Shown one piece after another: positions 1-10,660 of a stretch of DNA of 64,000 bases; the first letter of the stretch is position 1; the number at the start of each line of letters is the position of its first letter. The stretch comes from Adenophora triphylla var. japonica. Taxonomy: Eukaryota > Streptophyta > Magnoliopsida > Asterales > Campanulaceae. The DNA lies in NCBI GenBank assembly GCA_022495995.1, contig JAFEMH010007487.1, positions 23,818 to 87,817 of the forward strand, in the 5' to 3' direction. The notes below the pieces were generated by a model. That model was not told where the DNA came from. It was given only the letters and a program-made list of their open reading frames with translations, and ran no database searches. The translations under genes and the position numbers were made by a program.

Positions 1-290
1 GTGCCCCAAGAAAGATAACGGATCTCGTATCTTTCATCAAAATCTTCCCCTGCTAGCCAAACGTAAGACCGAGTGCCCCGAGAAAGATAACGAGATCCCG
101 TATCTTTCATCAAAATCTTCCCCTATAGCCAAACGTAAGACCGATCTTCCTCGAGAAAGATAACGAGATCCCGTATCTTTCATCAAAATCCTCCCGGCCA
201 AACGTAAGACCGAGTGCCCCGAGAAAGATAACGAGATCCCGTATCTTTCATCAAAATCATCCAACGGCAATCAAACGTAAGACCAATTCC
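1..290. repeat. Minisatellite, about 60-bp unit, about 4-5 copies
   Basis: Each unit contains GAAAGATAACGAGATCCCG, then TATCTTTCATCAAAATC, then CAAACGTAAGACCGA. The CGTAAGACCG portion also occurs in the array of element A at 56840-57240, although the rest of the unit differs. Confidence 0.85.
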
Positions 291-499
291 CTGCACGAAT
301 ACGTCTCGATTTTCCCCAAACAAAGGCTAACGAAATCCCCAAAGAAAAGTTAACGGAATCCCAAAAGCCAACTAATCTCGAGTAGTACTCGAACTACGAA
401 AGGGATTGATTCCCATTCGGGATACGTAGGTAGCCTATCATTAGGTCCACTCGACCAAAATGGTCACCCTATCCTTCTAAGCCAGACAAAGTCCACCGA

Positions 500-625
500 A
501 AGGCCATTTCAAATTAAGGTCCGAGGCGCCTAAAAAGCCATCATCATCAAGGTTCGAGGCACCTAAAACGCCATCATCAAGGTCCGAGGCACCTAAAACG
601 CCATCTCCAAGGTTTGAGGCACCTA
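500..625. repeat. Short minisatellite, about 30-bp unit
   Basis: Units read GAGGCACCTAAAACGCCATC with a short spacer. The reverse complement forms the array at 43470-43660 in element B, which supports common ancestry of C and B. Confidence 0.85.
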
Positions 626-972
626 AGACGCTATCACTAGGAAAGCGATAAATCGCAATCATCCCCAGCAGAGACCGAAAATGGTCATCCCTATCCCCAA
701 AGCAGAGCTGATACCCATCGACCGAAAATGGTCATCCCCTGCCGGAGTTTCTTTCCAAAGAAACGACCGTAGAACTCGCTCATCGTGTTCGAGGCACCTA
801 AAACGCCAGGTGGTCAAAGACCCGAACTACGATCGGCTTCGATTCCCATTCGGGATACGTAGGTAGCCTATCGCTAGGTTCACCCACCCGATCACTGATC
901 ATCCCGCCAAATATGGAGCCTTATCTTATCGACGACCCCGCTTCCTTCGAAAGCGCCGTCGCCGAGGGCTAC

Positions 973-2710
973 CGTAAGTGCTCCAATTTGAGCTTGTTAG
1001 AATTTTCGTTAGAAAATTAACGAAAGTTATAACATTTCTAACAATTCCTAACAATCCTAACTTTTCTAACAAAGTGAGGGTAAAATGGGAATTGTTATTT
1101 AAGGTTAAACCTTAAAAAGAATCTTAAAAAAGAAAAACAAAAGAATAAAACCACAAATAGAAATGCTGGAAACATAATCTGGCTGGTCAATTTGAATTTT
1201 GAAAAGAAATATTCCCTTGTCCAAAGCCGGAGCCGCATTTAATGAACAAGGCACGCCGCAGGTTTATCCGCGCGGACATCTTTGCAATTTCCGAGAGGGC
1301 TATAAATTGAGCCCTCCACCACAAAAAAAAAACAACACATTTTGCACCGAACCTCTGGCGAAATATAGAGAGAAAACAGTGAGAATTCACTTGAATTGTC
1401 ACCATTTTCTCTCCAATCTTTCCCAACTCATACTCATCCACTCACTCTCATATTAAAGCCCTAAACACTCATACACTCAAGCCAAACACTCAAGAACACA
1501 AGGAAGATTGGTAAACCCTCCTCTTCCTAACCCTAAATCTCATCCATGCATGCATCTTCCAACTACAAAATGTAGTTCCTTCATCTTCTTGCTTTAAGAT
1601 CTAAGAAGATCACCATGGAAGACCATCTCCATGGATGATCTTCTACAAAGATCAAAATTATTTCCAAGTTTTCTTACTTTCTTACCAAGAAAACTCATTT
1701 TCAAAACCCTAAAAACCATTTTCAAGCATAAAATCTCATTTTCAAAGGATAAAAATCCCCTTCCCAAGCAAATGAAATGCTTAGTCTTAATGTACCCCAA
1801 GGATGGTTTGGTATAGTTGGTTCACCACTAAAATGTCTAGTGATCACTAACCAAAACCTAGGGAAATGGGGACAAGCATGGATGCAAAACCCCCCTTAAA
1901 ATCATATTTTCTTTCTTGAGAAGTTGCTGTCCAGTAGAAATTTTCCCAGACCTCAGTCCATTGTCTTAATTTTTGGACACAGATGAACTTGGAATTTGGT
2001 GTTGACTACAAAACACTTTTTGTAGCCAACATCCAGAGCTTTCCAGAAATATTTTTACTTTATTTTTTGGGTGAGTAAAACTCCTCTTTTCAAATTTTCT
2101 TTCAGAGGCTAGTTCATCAGCTTCTGGGAATCCAGATCTCATATCTGAGGTTTCCAGAAGGTTTTGACTCCTCAAATCTTCTCCAAAATGGAAAATTCCT
2201 TCGCACAAATCTTATTTAAGGTGTCTAGAACAACTTTCATTCTCTGAGTTTATCCAGATTATGAAGTTTTAAGACCCTTGAATCCCTTTCAAAATCAAAG
2301 GTCCACTGCCTTTTTCATTCTGGCAGAAATGGCTCTCAACTTCAAAAGGTCTTTTGAGTACCAAATCTCAACCCAAAAATCTTCCAAAAAATCATGGAAT
2401 CAGTTTAAAGTCTTGAAAAGATATCCCTATTTTTACTTTTCTGAGTTTCAAAGTATTTTGGCCAAAACACACACACACACACACACACACACAAATGATT
2501 TTCAGCTTGGAAGACTCGTTTTACGAGGCATTCCGGGTGCACACTAACGTCCTTCCCGGCGTGTAACATGACCTCCGAACCTAAATCTCTGATCTCGGGC
2601 TTTTTTCAAAGTTTTGGCCTTCAAAATTAAAATGGCGTGGCGACTCCGTTTTCGTTGATTTTTTCAAACAAAAATGGGAAAATTTTCGGATACAATCACA
2701 CATCATCACA
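973..2710 (+). mobile_element. 3' LTR of element C
   Basis: It aligns along its length with the reverse complement of the B LTRs (37911-41731 without the solo LTR insert, and 51499-53192). It begins CGTAAGTGCTCC where B has TGTAAGTGCTCC, so the terminal T is mutated. In order it has a TCCGCGCGGA palindrome (1267-1276), a TATAAAT box (1311-1317), a (CA)n tract (about 2466-2493), hairpin CTCGT/ACGAG (2515-2527), a second stem CCGGG/CCCGG (2533-2537 with 2555-2559) and TGGCGACTC (2638-2646). The right end is placed at CATCATCACA by analogy with B; no TSD can be tested because the 5' end is absent. Confidence 0.8.
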
Positions 2711-3370
2711 GCAGGAACGTCGTTTGCACCTAGGGCGATATTCGCAAAACAAAGACCGTTAGGGTGCCGGGGAGCCCCGCTATAACCCTCCGGCGTAAGA
2801 ATCAGAATATATTTTGTGTATAAACTGTATGGAAGCTCTCTAGAGAGAGAGATGTAGAGAGAGTATTGTGTGTATAATGAGAGAGAATGAGACTTACCTT
2901 TGCTTTGGAGGGTTATAGTATATATAGGGTGAGAGAGTGCTAATGTGGCACTTTATGAGGGGTCTTAATGTAAATATTTGGTATGTATATATATGGGATA
3001 TATTTGACTGTATGGGACTGTATAAATGTGTATGTATAAATATACCGAAAAGTCAGGGCTCATCACTTATGCTGGGCCGAAATTCTGATTTTGGGATTTC
3101 CTTTATGTCTAGGTTTAGTACTATTCCAGGGCACCTATATAAGCTATGTTCCGCCCCTAACTAAATGTATCTCAGACTTAACATATTATAGTCCAAGATC
3201 ACGGCTTGGTAGTGCCTCAAACGTAGTCAATTATATTGATGAAATGGGTTAACAATTCTCGTATCTATTTTATTGCTTTGATAGCGTGTTCTTTATTTTC
3301 TGTTGTGTGCGTGTGTTCTGTATTAATTATCTTGCGATCCGCTTAACATGTATTGGCAATCCCCAACAAC
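2711..3370. other. LTR-like fragments, unresolved
   Basis: No gene is seen. The stretch 2711-3000 reads better as a minus-strand LTR leader: a TATATATA block (about 2920-2930), GA-rich sequence, then a GCCGGAGGGTTATAGC-like block on the reverse strand. The stretch 3160-3370 ends directly before a copia-type primer-binding site and is probably the end of a plus-strand copia LTR. I could not find paired copies to fix the limits. Confidence 0.35.
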
Positions 3371-3380
3371 TGGTATCAGA
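3371..3380 (+). promoter_or_regulatory. Copia-type primer-binding site (initiator tRNA-Met)
   Basis: TGGTATCAGA matches the usual start of the Ty1/copia primer-binding site, complementary to the 3' end of initiator tRNA-Met. It follows CCCCAACAAC, a plausible LTR end. The element body that should follow is not recognisable. Confidence 0.6.
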
Positions 3381-3729
3381 TTTTCAGTTGTGCGATCTTA
3401 GGGGTTAAGCATACAAGATGCACAATGACAAACAGAGGGCAAAAAGTTTGACAGATCAGATTTTGTTTTTGGAAGATGTAGCTAGAAGATTTCTTACACA
3501 GTAACGATTTCCACAAGCCATTAATGGGGGTGTGAAGCAAGAGTGAGATAAATTCGAGGATTAGGAAGCGTTGGATAGGAAATTCTATGGGTGTTTTTAG
3601 GTGGACTCTGATCAAGAGTATTACTAAAAATACCAAGAAGATGAATACCATTAACCTGATAATTGATTTTTCTGAAAAGTATGAGAATCACTCCGTCAAA
3701 AAAGTTATGCATTGAAGAAATTATATGTC

Positions 3730-4435
3730 TCATTTTCTTTGAACACTTTGGCTACAAGCCCGGCATTGCACTATGATGGACTCTATTTCACTATTAATTT
3801 CTTTTGTCCGTAATAACAGACTATCCGGACCAGATAAAGATTCTTTAAGATTAGCTGGTTCGTTTTCTAACATAAATGATAGAAAATTAGAACCAAAAGA
3901 CTTTTCCACTCTTACCCTTTTACCACGACTAGGTCCTTCATCTTCTTCTTGAGATGGATCACCTGTAGCTTCATACGTTCTCTTATTACAACTTGCATTT
4001 TTCCTTTCTTTAGCAGGTAAGATATTCTCAAAGAATGACGCATTCCTTGATGATATTGTCATCCATTCATTTATATCAGGAATATCCGACTTGTGCACTA
4101 TAAACCGTAGGCACTGCTATTACTTGAATATTTAATGAAAATGCAGTCAATTGTTTTTGGTCCGATCTTGACTTGCTTTGGCTTAAGTACTTCAACCATA
4201 GCTAGACTCCCTCACACTTTAAGGTAATTATAACACGGATTATGATTATACCATAATTCGTAAGGAGTTTTATCAATTCCTTTCTTTGGTATCTTATTAA
4301 GAATATAGTTGGATGAGAGTATGGCTTACCCCTATAAGTTATCGGGTAATCCAGAGCTTATTAATATTGCATTCATCATCTTTTAAAGAGTACGATTCTT
4401 GCTTTCAGCTACTCCGTTAGACTGAGGTGTATGTG
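3730..4435 (-). pseudogene. Ty1/copia pol fragment (integrase end to start of reverse transcriptase)
   Basis: Read on the minus strand, 4435 to about 4370 encodes a degenerate TPQSNGVAESKNRT segment, the signature near the catalytic glutamate of copia integrases. The open frame 4098-3730 then encodes an acidic and basic linker (GPSRGKRVRVEKSFGSNFLSF) and the ...NSEIESI segment typical of the entry to copia reverse transcriptase. Everything downstream (the YVDD region, RNase H) is missing, and the interval between the two parts is frameshifted. The upstream end is cut by the LTR of element D at 4436. The fragment is clearly dead. Confidence 0.7.
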
Positions 4436-6244
4436 TGTAAGTGCCCCAATCTGGGTCATTAATGTTCCATCAGCCTAATTTAATGATTTATAATCATTTA
4501 GGGGCATTTTAAACATTATTTTGACAATTTAAATGAGGAAGGACCTATTGGTATTAAAAAAATGGACAAATACCTCGCTGGAAACCTGTCATTTCCAAGG
4601 AAAAAGAATAATGACCATTTAGAAACAGTCAAAACTTCCAAAACTGCTTTCTGCAAAAAGCAGGCACGCTGCTCGGGTCATCCGCGCGGACAAAATTGCA
4701 CCTACAATCTTGTCCACGCGGATAAGATCAGCATCCAGGCAACCTATAAATACAGCCCTTCTCTCTCAGTTTAATAACACAGAAAATACCCAAAAAATAC
4801 GAAAACCTACAGCCATGTTGTCCAAATACACCTAGAAACAACCATTTTCACCTTCAAAACTCAAAATCCACACCAAATCCAACCTCAAATCCACTCCAAA
4901 ACTACTCCTAATCTTTGAAACCTTCAAATCCCAAACACAAGTACAAGAAACATTGGTAATACCCTTCTTCTTCCTTATTCAAAACTCATTCATACCTACA
5001 TCTTCATACATAAATGATGTAAAGTGGTTGTTCTCACTTGTTGCTTGAACTCCCCTTTCCCTCTTGTCCCTAAGGATCCAAGAGGATCTCCATGGAATCC
5101 GTTTCCATGGATGATCTTCTAAGGTGATCCACATCCTCCTTTACTTTTATGTTATTCCCCACTCCCCTTTTACATTACTTGGTACTTGCTTGGTTGACCT
5201 AGAAGATGGTCATTTTGGAGTCAATCTCCATATGTGACCACTTTTAAATGGTCCATATTTTACTTCCATGTCTCTTTATATTGACTAGTTCTTACTTGCT
5301 TTCTTGACCTAAAGTATGGTCATCTTGGAGTCCATCTCCATAGATGACCACTTCAAATGGTCTACATCCTTTATTTCCTTGTACATCCCTTTCCCCATGT
5401 CTAAAATGCTTACCTTGGAATACTTTTCTTGGATGAAAATCATCTAGACATCACAAAATAGGTCACACAAGATGTAGGAGATACACTTGAGTATTGATCT
5501 CAAGGATGGTCATCTTATGACCACCTTAGAGATTTTCCTCTAAAGTTGATACATCTTGACCTAACTCCCTTGTCAACTTACTTTTTCATGTCAAAACCCC
5601 CCTTCCCAAGCAAATGAAATTCTCACAAAGTCCCTATGTACCCCCGAAATGGCTTGATTAAGTGGATTCATCAACTATGACCACTAATCAAAGTCTAGGG
5701 AAAGAGAGGACAAGCATGGATGCCAAAATCCAAACTTCCCCTTTACTTTCTGTCCTTTCAGTTACATTTCCAGTTAAGTCCTGTAAATCTAGTTAACTTT
5801 CTGTAAATTATAGTGACTAAACTGGACTCTGTAAAAAATATTGAGCTGCAGGGCTATACGCACGGATAAGACTGCACTACAGTCTTGTCCACGCGGATGA
5901 CATTGTCACCTGCAAACAGTTTCTCAGTTTTCTGTCATTTTCTGTTTTAATCACTGTTTTCAACTTTTTATCTAGTTTAATCCCTATTTTTCATTTGTTT
6001 TTAGAAAAATCCTTTTAAACACACACACACACACACACACACACAAATTTCAAGTGAGGAAGACTCGTCATACGAGGCATTCCGGGTGCACGTCAAAATG
6101 TTCTTCCCGGAGCGTAACGTGACCTCCGAACTCATTTTATCTAAACCTTGGGTATTTTTCAAAGTTTTGGCCCTTAAACTAAAAACGGCGTGGCGACTCC
6201 AAAATGATTTTCAAAACAAAAAGGAAAATCCGGGCGACATCACA
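4436..6244 (+). mobile_element. 5' LTR of element D (Tat-like Ty3/gypsy)
   Basis: It starts TGTAAGTGCCCC and ends GACATCACA, followed by one base and a primer-binding site. In order: palindrome TCCGCGCGGA (4681-4690) and an imperfect copy GTCCACGCGGAT (4722-4733), TATAAATA (4745-4752), two further imperfect copies (about 5855-5866 and 5886-5898), a (CA)n tract (about 6019-6046), hairpin CTCGT/ACGAG (6064-6076), a CCGGG/CCCGG stem (6082-6086 with 6106-6110) and TGGCGACTC (6191-6199). The left flank interrupts a copia fragment. No 3' LTR partner was found, so the TSD cannot be tested. Confidence 0.8.
4681..4752 (+). promoter_or_regulatory. U3 palindrome plus TATA box of LTR D
   Basis: The 10-bp perfect palindrome TCCGCGCGGA lies about 60 bp upstream of TATAAATA (4745-4752), with a second, imperfect copy between them. 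It is equivalent to the palindrome-TATA arrangement in the LTRs of A, B, C and S. Confidence 0.6.
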
Positions 6245-6245
6245 G

Positions 6246-6263
6246 TGGCGACTCCGCTGGGGA
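6246..6263 (+). promoter_or_regulatory. Primer-binding site of element D
   Basis: TGGCGACTCCGCTGGGGA lies one base after the LTR end. Elements A and B have the same site with CTCT in place of CTCC. Tat/Ogre elements are reported to use a tRNA-Arg primer; I could not check the tRNA identity. Confidence 0.75.
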
Positions 6264-7679
6264 CGTGATAAGTTTTTTTTTTTTTAGAAAAAAAAATGAA
6301 ATAAAAAAATGATACTCGGTATATAGGTGGAAACCATTAACCTTCCTGTTAAAACACTTCATTATTGAAGTCTGGGATAAATTATGGTATAACATTACTA
6401 CGTACCGGTATTATTTCAAATAAAAAAAAAAATCTTTTGCGGATCAAACTTCCGTCTCAACACTTGAAAATTTTGTTTTGGTGTGTGTATGTGTTTTCCC
6501 CATTTTGCGTTGTTATCAATTTGATCATCCCGGGGAAAGTCAAAATCTTGACTGTCGGATCCATTTCTTTAACTGTTCAAATTTTATATGCTTATGTGCT
6601 TACATGTTTTCAAAAAAAAAAATCTCTTTGCATGCATCATTCTTTTAAAACACATTTGACAATCTCTGTTTTTACTCAAAAAAAAAAGAAGATAGACTGC
6701 TGCACACTACGCGCACGTTGACCTTACACTGCACACTACGTCCTTAACCCGGGAAATCTCAGTAGCAGCATGGGAGGCCTTACTACTCATCTCAGTGCGA
6801 GCACGGGAAGACCCAAATAGCCGTTAGTTTACCCTCGTGTCGACCCTGCACTTGTCCGTGACACACTTTTTCCGAGACTCGGTTGGTTTTTGGTCTGGTT
6901 CGTGTCAGACTGTGTCAGTGCATGCCCCGTGTAGGTCAAACCCTAGTCAACGTGCCAAGTCAGGATCCCCCGTGGACCCAACTTAGTTGAAGTCATGCCG
7001 GTTTTTCGTCATGAACTTTGACTCGATCTTGACTGGGCCTCGAACTTTGACTTTGACCTGCACGGCTCATACACCGGCTCCTGGTATGACACCGAGTCAT
7101 CAAGAATTAACGCTCAATCCATGTCTAATTACTGCTTAACCAACAACGAGTCAAGATCCCTTGTGGACTATTATCATCCAAGGTCATGACGGCTTTTCGT
7201 CAGGCACCTTGACTCGATCTTGACCATCGATGCTGGCCTTGCCAGAAATTTACATCGAGTGCGCGTTAAGACTTCATGATCCGCCAGACCTTAGGTTCGC
7301 TTTCCTTTTCGGTCGGTGGAACCCACTTGCCCTACGGAACCTTTCTTCGAGGTTACAGGTTGAGGGTCCGCAGGCGTAGTGATGGGTCCCACTGATCCAG
7401 GATTCAATGTAGTAAAAAAAAAGAGCAATCTTTTCCAACCGTTTAGGGTTTAAGAAAACACGTTTTAAGTAAACCCAAACAAATAATCGCATATTACATG
7501 AGCCCTGAGCCCAAACACCTACCCCTCTTTCTCAAATCCCAAAGTCTGAACCTCCCTTACATCTTCCTCCCGCAGCACCTCGCAAGGCTTGGGTACGGAC
7601 ACCGGGTCACCGTCTGATCAGTTGGGAAGAATCAAGCGCATCTTCAGCTTCACCGTTTGCTTCGACTCCGGGTTTGAGA
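6264..7679 (+). other. Untranslated leader of element D
   Basis: No ORF is convincing. Blocks shared with A (28487-29633) and B (reverse, 50270-51479) include the GCACACTACG repeats, the segment around GAGACTCGGTTGG, and a stretch near 7290-7480 containing AAGAGCAATCTTTTCCAACC. Conservation of a leader over 1 kb long in three families suggests a required RNA function or recent shared ancestry. Confidence 0.65.
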
Positions 7680-7916
7680 ATGTCTGCATCAGCTGGTAAC
7701 AATGGGGACAACGCCACTCCGCCTCCCAGGACTCCCCAGACAGAACAGAAGTGGAATCAGTTGGCGGAGCAAATGAGACTACGACAGGAAACTCAGATGA
7801 ACAGCCTGTTGGAGGCTATTAGGAGCCACGATTTTGCCGCCAGTCTCAATCCCGACGGCACTTTCACCGTAGAAGAGGAAGAGGACCCTAATCCCACTCT
7901 TCGTCGCCCTGACTAC
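7680..7916 (+). pseudogene. Gag N-terminal fragment of element D
   Basis: The frame from ATG at 7680 encodes MSASAGNNGDNATPPP..., then a Gln/Arg-rich helix (EQKWNQLAEQMRLRQETQ) and an acidic end (TVEEEEDPNP). It closely matches the first 80 residues of gag in element B (from 50198, minus strand). The match stops after RRPDY at about 7916, where unrelated LTR sequence begins, so the gag core and all of pol are deleted. It cannot produce a working gag. Confidence 0.8.
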
Positions 7917-8981
7917 ATTTATGTTATTTACAGTCCGGATCGTTTGATCCGCGATTTGCTTTTTACCGTCCGAACCGTTTGGTTCGTGATCGTCATTTAC
8001 AAAATTCAGATCGTTTGATCCGTCGATATCGTCATTTAATTTATGTAACTTTACAACTCCGAGCCGTTTGGCTCGTCGATTGCATCTATACTGTCCGAAT
8101 CGTTTGATTCCGTTGATACCGCACTTTAAAAACTGTCATTTACTACCTCTTTTCATAAAATTGGTCAAAATGTAATGCCCGGTTCAAAACCAGAGTTCGT
8201 ATTTCGAACTCCTTTTTCAGAAACAATGCAAAATCGACGTTTGGCATCCAAACGCTCATTTTTGACTCCAAACCCGACGTTTGACATTCAAACGATCTTT
8301 TCATTAAAATCAACGTTTGTCATTCGAACTAAAGATTTAAGTTCGTCACTCGAACTCCGTTTTCGAAACAACTCAAAATCGACGTTTGTCATTCAAACGC
8401 TCGTTTTTATCATAAAATCAATGTTTGTCATTCAAACCAAAATTAAAGCTTGTCATTCAAGCTCCTTTTCAAAAATGCAACACACACACACGCACACAAT
8501 TTCGAGAAAGGTAGAAAGACTCGTCATACGAGGCGTTTCGGATGATCTCAATATACTCTTCCCGAAACGTAACGTGACCTCCGAACCTAACAATCTCTGG
8601 TCCAAAAAAAGCCATTTTTAAAGTTTGGGCTCATAATACAAAACGTCACATTTTCAAAGCCATTTTCAAAGTTTGGGCTCATAATACAAAACGTCACATT
8701 TTCAAAGCCACTTTCAAAGTTTGGGCTCATAATACAAAACGTCACATTTTCAAAGCCATTTTCAAAGTTTAGGCTCATAATACAAAACGTCACATTTTCA
8801 AGGCCTTTTCCAAGTTTTGGCTACCAATTAAAACGACCCCCCTTTTTCAAACTCAGCCATTCTCAACGTTTGGGCTCATAATACAAAACCGCGTTGAGAC
8901 TCCTCTCTCTCTCCGGAAGAGAGGTCTATAGTTTGCGAAATGCCGCTCGCCGCGCCCCCGCGCGCGATCCGGGTAATTTCA
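7917..8981 (+). mobile_element. 5'-truncated LTR (element E, Tat-like)
   Basis: The right end GATCCGGGTAATTTCA is the same as the ends of the A LTRs. Upstream lie a CA-rich tract (8480-8499), hairpin CTCGT/ACGAG (8520-8532), an 8-bp stem CGTTTCGG/CCGAAACG (8534-8541 with 8562-8569), then ACCTCCGAAC. The segment 7917-8170 has repeated CGTTTGATCCG-like words and 8230-8470 has repeated CGTTTGTCATTC words. No TGTAAG start is visible, so the left end is lost. It abuts copia RNase H coding sequence at 8982. Confidence 0.65.
8610..8810. repeat. Tandem repeat inside LTR E, about 50-bp unit, about 4 copies
   Basis: Units contain AAGCCATTTTCAAAGTTTGG followed by GCTCATAATACAAAACGTCA. It looks like a local expansion of the U5 sequence next to the hairpin module. 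Confidence 0.8.
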
Positions 8982-9326
8982 GTATCCCTATCTACACCTG
9001 AGGCTGAATATGTTGCCCTTGGTAGCTGTTGCACACAACTGCTATGGATGAACCAAATGCTTAAAGACTATGGGTTGAATATCAAAATTCTTACTGCCTT
9101 ATGTGATAACAAGAGTGCTTTAGACATATCCAAGAACCCTGTCCAACATTCCAAAACTAATCATATTGATATTAGACATCATTTCATAAGAGATCTTGTA
9201 GAACAAAAAACTGTGTGTCTGGAATATGTTGGAATTGAAAATCAACTTGCTGACATATTTATAAAGGCATTAGATCATGAGAGATTTTTCTCCTTGAGGA
9301 AGTCTCTTGGCTTATGTGATATTTGA
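8982..9326 (+). pseudogene. Ty1/copia RNase H C-terminal part
   Basis: The open frame encodes VSLSTPEAEYVALGSC, then QLLWMNQMLKDYG, LCDNKSALDISKNPVQHSKTNHID and the ADIFIKAL end, the standard order of the end of copia pol. It runs to a TGA at 9324-9326. The N-terminal part of RNase H and all of reverse transcriptase are absent because sequence to the left is LTR E. The fragment belongs to the same Sirevirus-like element as the downstream ORF (10661) and the LTR (12861). Confidence 0.85.
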
Positions 9327-9470
9327 GGATGTGAGCACAAATGTGCACAAATCCGTTGACACGTCTGTATATTATCTAACTAAAAAAAACATGCATTAGC
9401 ACGAAATATCTCAGTGTGGTCACTTGTTTGTCCTACATTGTTGGCATGTGTGATTACTTAATTGTGGACA

Positions 9471-10316
9471 TTTCTTGTTCATGTTGCCTTTTGTCACTGG
9501 ATAAAGGGCTATCTTTGGGTAATAAGAAAAGTGAAAGCTACTCAATATACAATTTATTCACAGTAAAAAATGGGTGGATGCATCCTAGAGGCTGTGCAGA
9601 TTAGATTATTGCCCATTGAATTTTTGTGATCAAGATGTGTTCCAAAATGTGACTAACATGATATCCTATGCCACATCTGAAACTGAGATTATTTCCTTCA
9701 CCTGTGTGATGCATCATTCTAGTCATTCAGCTTATTAGGACATATAGGCTGCTTTGTAAATATGTTTCTTGTTTACTTTCATTTTTAATTTATTCCTCAT
9801 TTAACATGTTCTTGATTTCCAATATCTTTCATGAAAAAGAAGGTGTGTATCAAGATCCTCATGGAAAAAGGAAGGACAAATTAAGAGGGGTATTTCTTGT
9901 TCATGTTGTCTTTTGTCACTGGATAAAGGGCTATCTTTGGATAATAAGAAAAGTGAAAGCTACTCAATATACAATTTATTCACAGTAAAAAAAATGGGTG
10001 GATGCATCCTAAAGGCTGTGCAAATTAGATTATTGCCCATTGAATTTTTGTGATCAAGATGTGTCCCAAAATGTGACTAACATGATATCCTATGCCACAT
10101 CTGAAACTGAGATTATTTCGTTCACCTGTGTGATGCATCATTCTAGTCATTCATCTTATTAAGACATATAGGGTGCTTTGTAAATATGTTTCTTGTTTAC
10201 TTTCATTCTTAATTTATTCCTGATTTAACATGTTCTTGATTTCCAATATCTTTCATGAAAAAGAAAGGTGTGTATCTAGATCCTCATGGAAAAAGGAAGG
10301 ACAAATTAAAAGGGGT
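9471..10316 (+). repeat. Two-copy tandem duplication, 422-bp unit
   Basis: Copy 1 (9471-9892) and copy 2 (9893-10316) are nearly identical. Both start TTTCTTGTTCATGTTG and end near AAATTAAGAGGGGTA. The unit lies between RNase H and the extra ORF of a Sirevirus-like element. Purine-rich ...AAGAGGGG at each unit end resembles a polypurine tract; Sireviruses are known for multiplied polypurine tracts. No coding capacity is seen. Confidence 0.85.
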
Positions 10317-10660
10317 ATTTGTATAAGTGATATAGCTGAAGAGATTCTTTGTAACCATAAAAGGTATTTGGTATTTTGATTAAATTTAACCCCTACGTTT
10401 GTGATGATAATCCGTGTGTGAAGGCCAAGAGTTTCTATCCGTTGAGGACTCAGTCAAAATCACGTCGCAAGCATAAGAGTCCTAGAGAGGTAAGCTTCCT
10501 TAATTGAGTAAGAAAGGGAGAGTTGTGGGTTTAAATGTGACTCACATCCGTCACATCATCTTTAAAACCTTACTGTGTTTCTTCCTCTTTGACCTAATTT
10601 TCTCTCTCATACACACACACACTATTTTTGATGTTCTCTCTAACCTAAATTGCAGAAGCA
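10317..10660 (+). other. Leader of the extra ORF, with probable 3' splice site
   Basis: No ORF is supported. Just before the ATG at 10661 the sequence runs pyrimidine-rich into AACCTAAATTGCAG, a good acceptor. Env-like ORFs of Sireviruses are generally expressed by splicing, so this is a plausible acceptor. A plausible donor is GAGAGGTAAGCTTCC near 10485-10497. Confidence 0.45.

Larger units (their letters stand above)
1..972 (+). mobile_element. Element C (Tat-like Ty3/gypsy), 3' internal region
   Basis: This is the non-coding region upstream of the 3' LTR of a plus-strand element whose 5' part lies outside the window. It holds two minisatellites (1-290 and about 500-625), two copies of a conserved motif reading GAACTACG, TGATTCCC, GGATACGTAGG and CCTATC (391-440 and 824-872), and a polypurine-like GCCGAGGGCTAC just before the LTR. 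The same layout appears in reverse orientation in element B at 41732-43700, so C and B belong to one family. No coding capacity is visible. Hypervariable, tandem-repeat-rich 3' regions are known for Tat/Ogre elements. Confidence 0.7.

Noticed and set aside
4436..8981. D and E as the two ends of one element
   Set aside because: The LTR sequences differ, the starts and ends belong to different families and the flanking 5-mers (ATGTG and GTATC) do not match.
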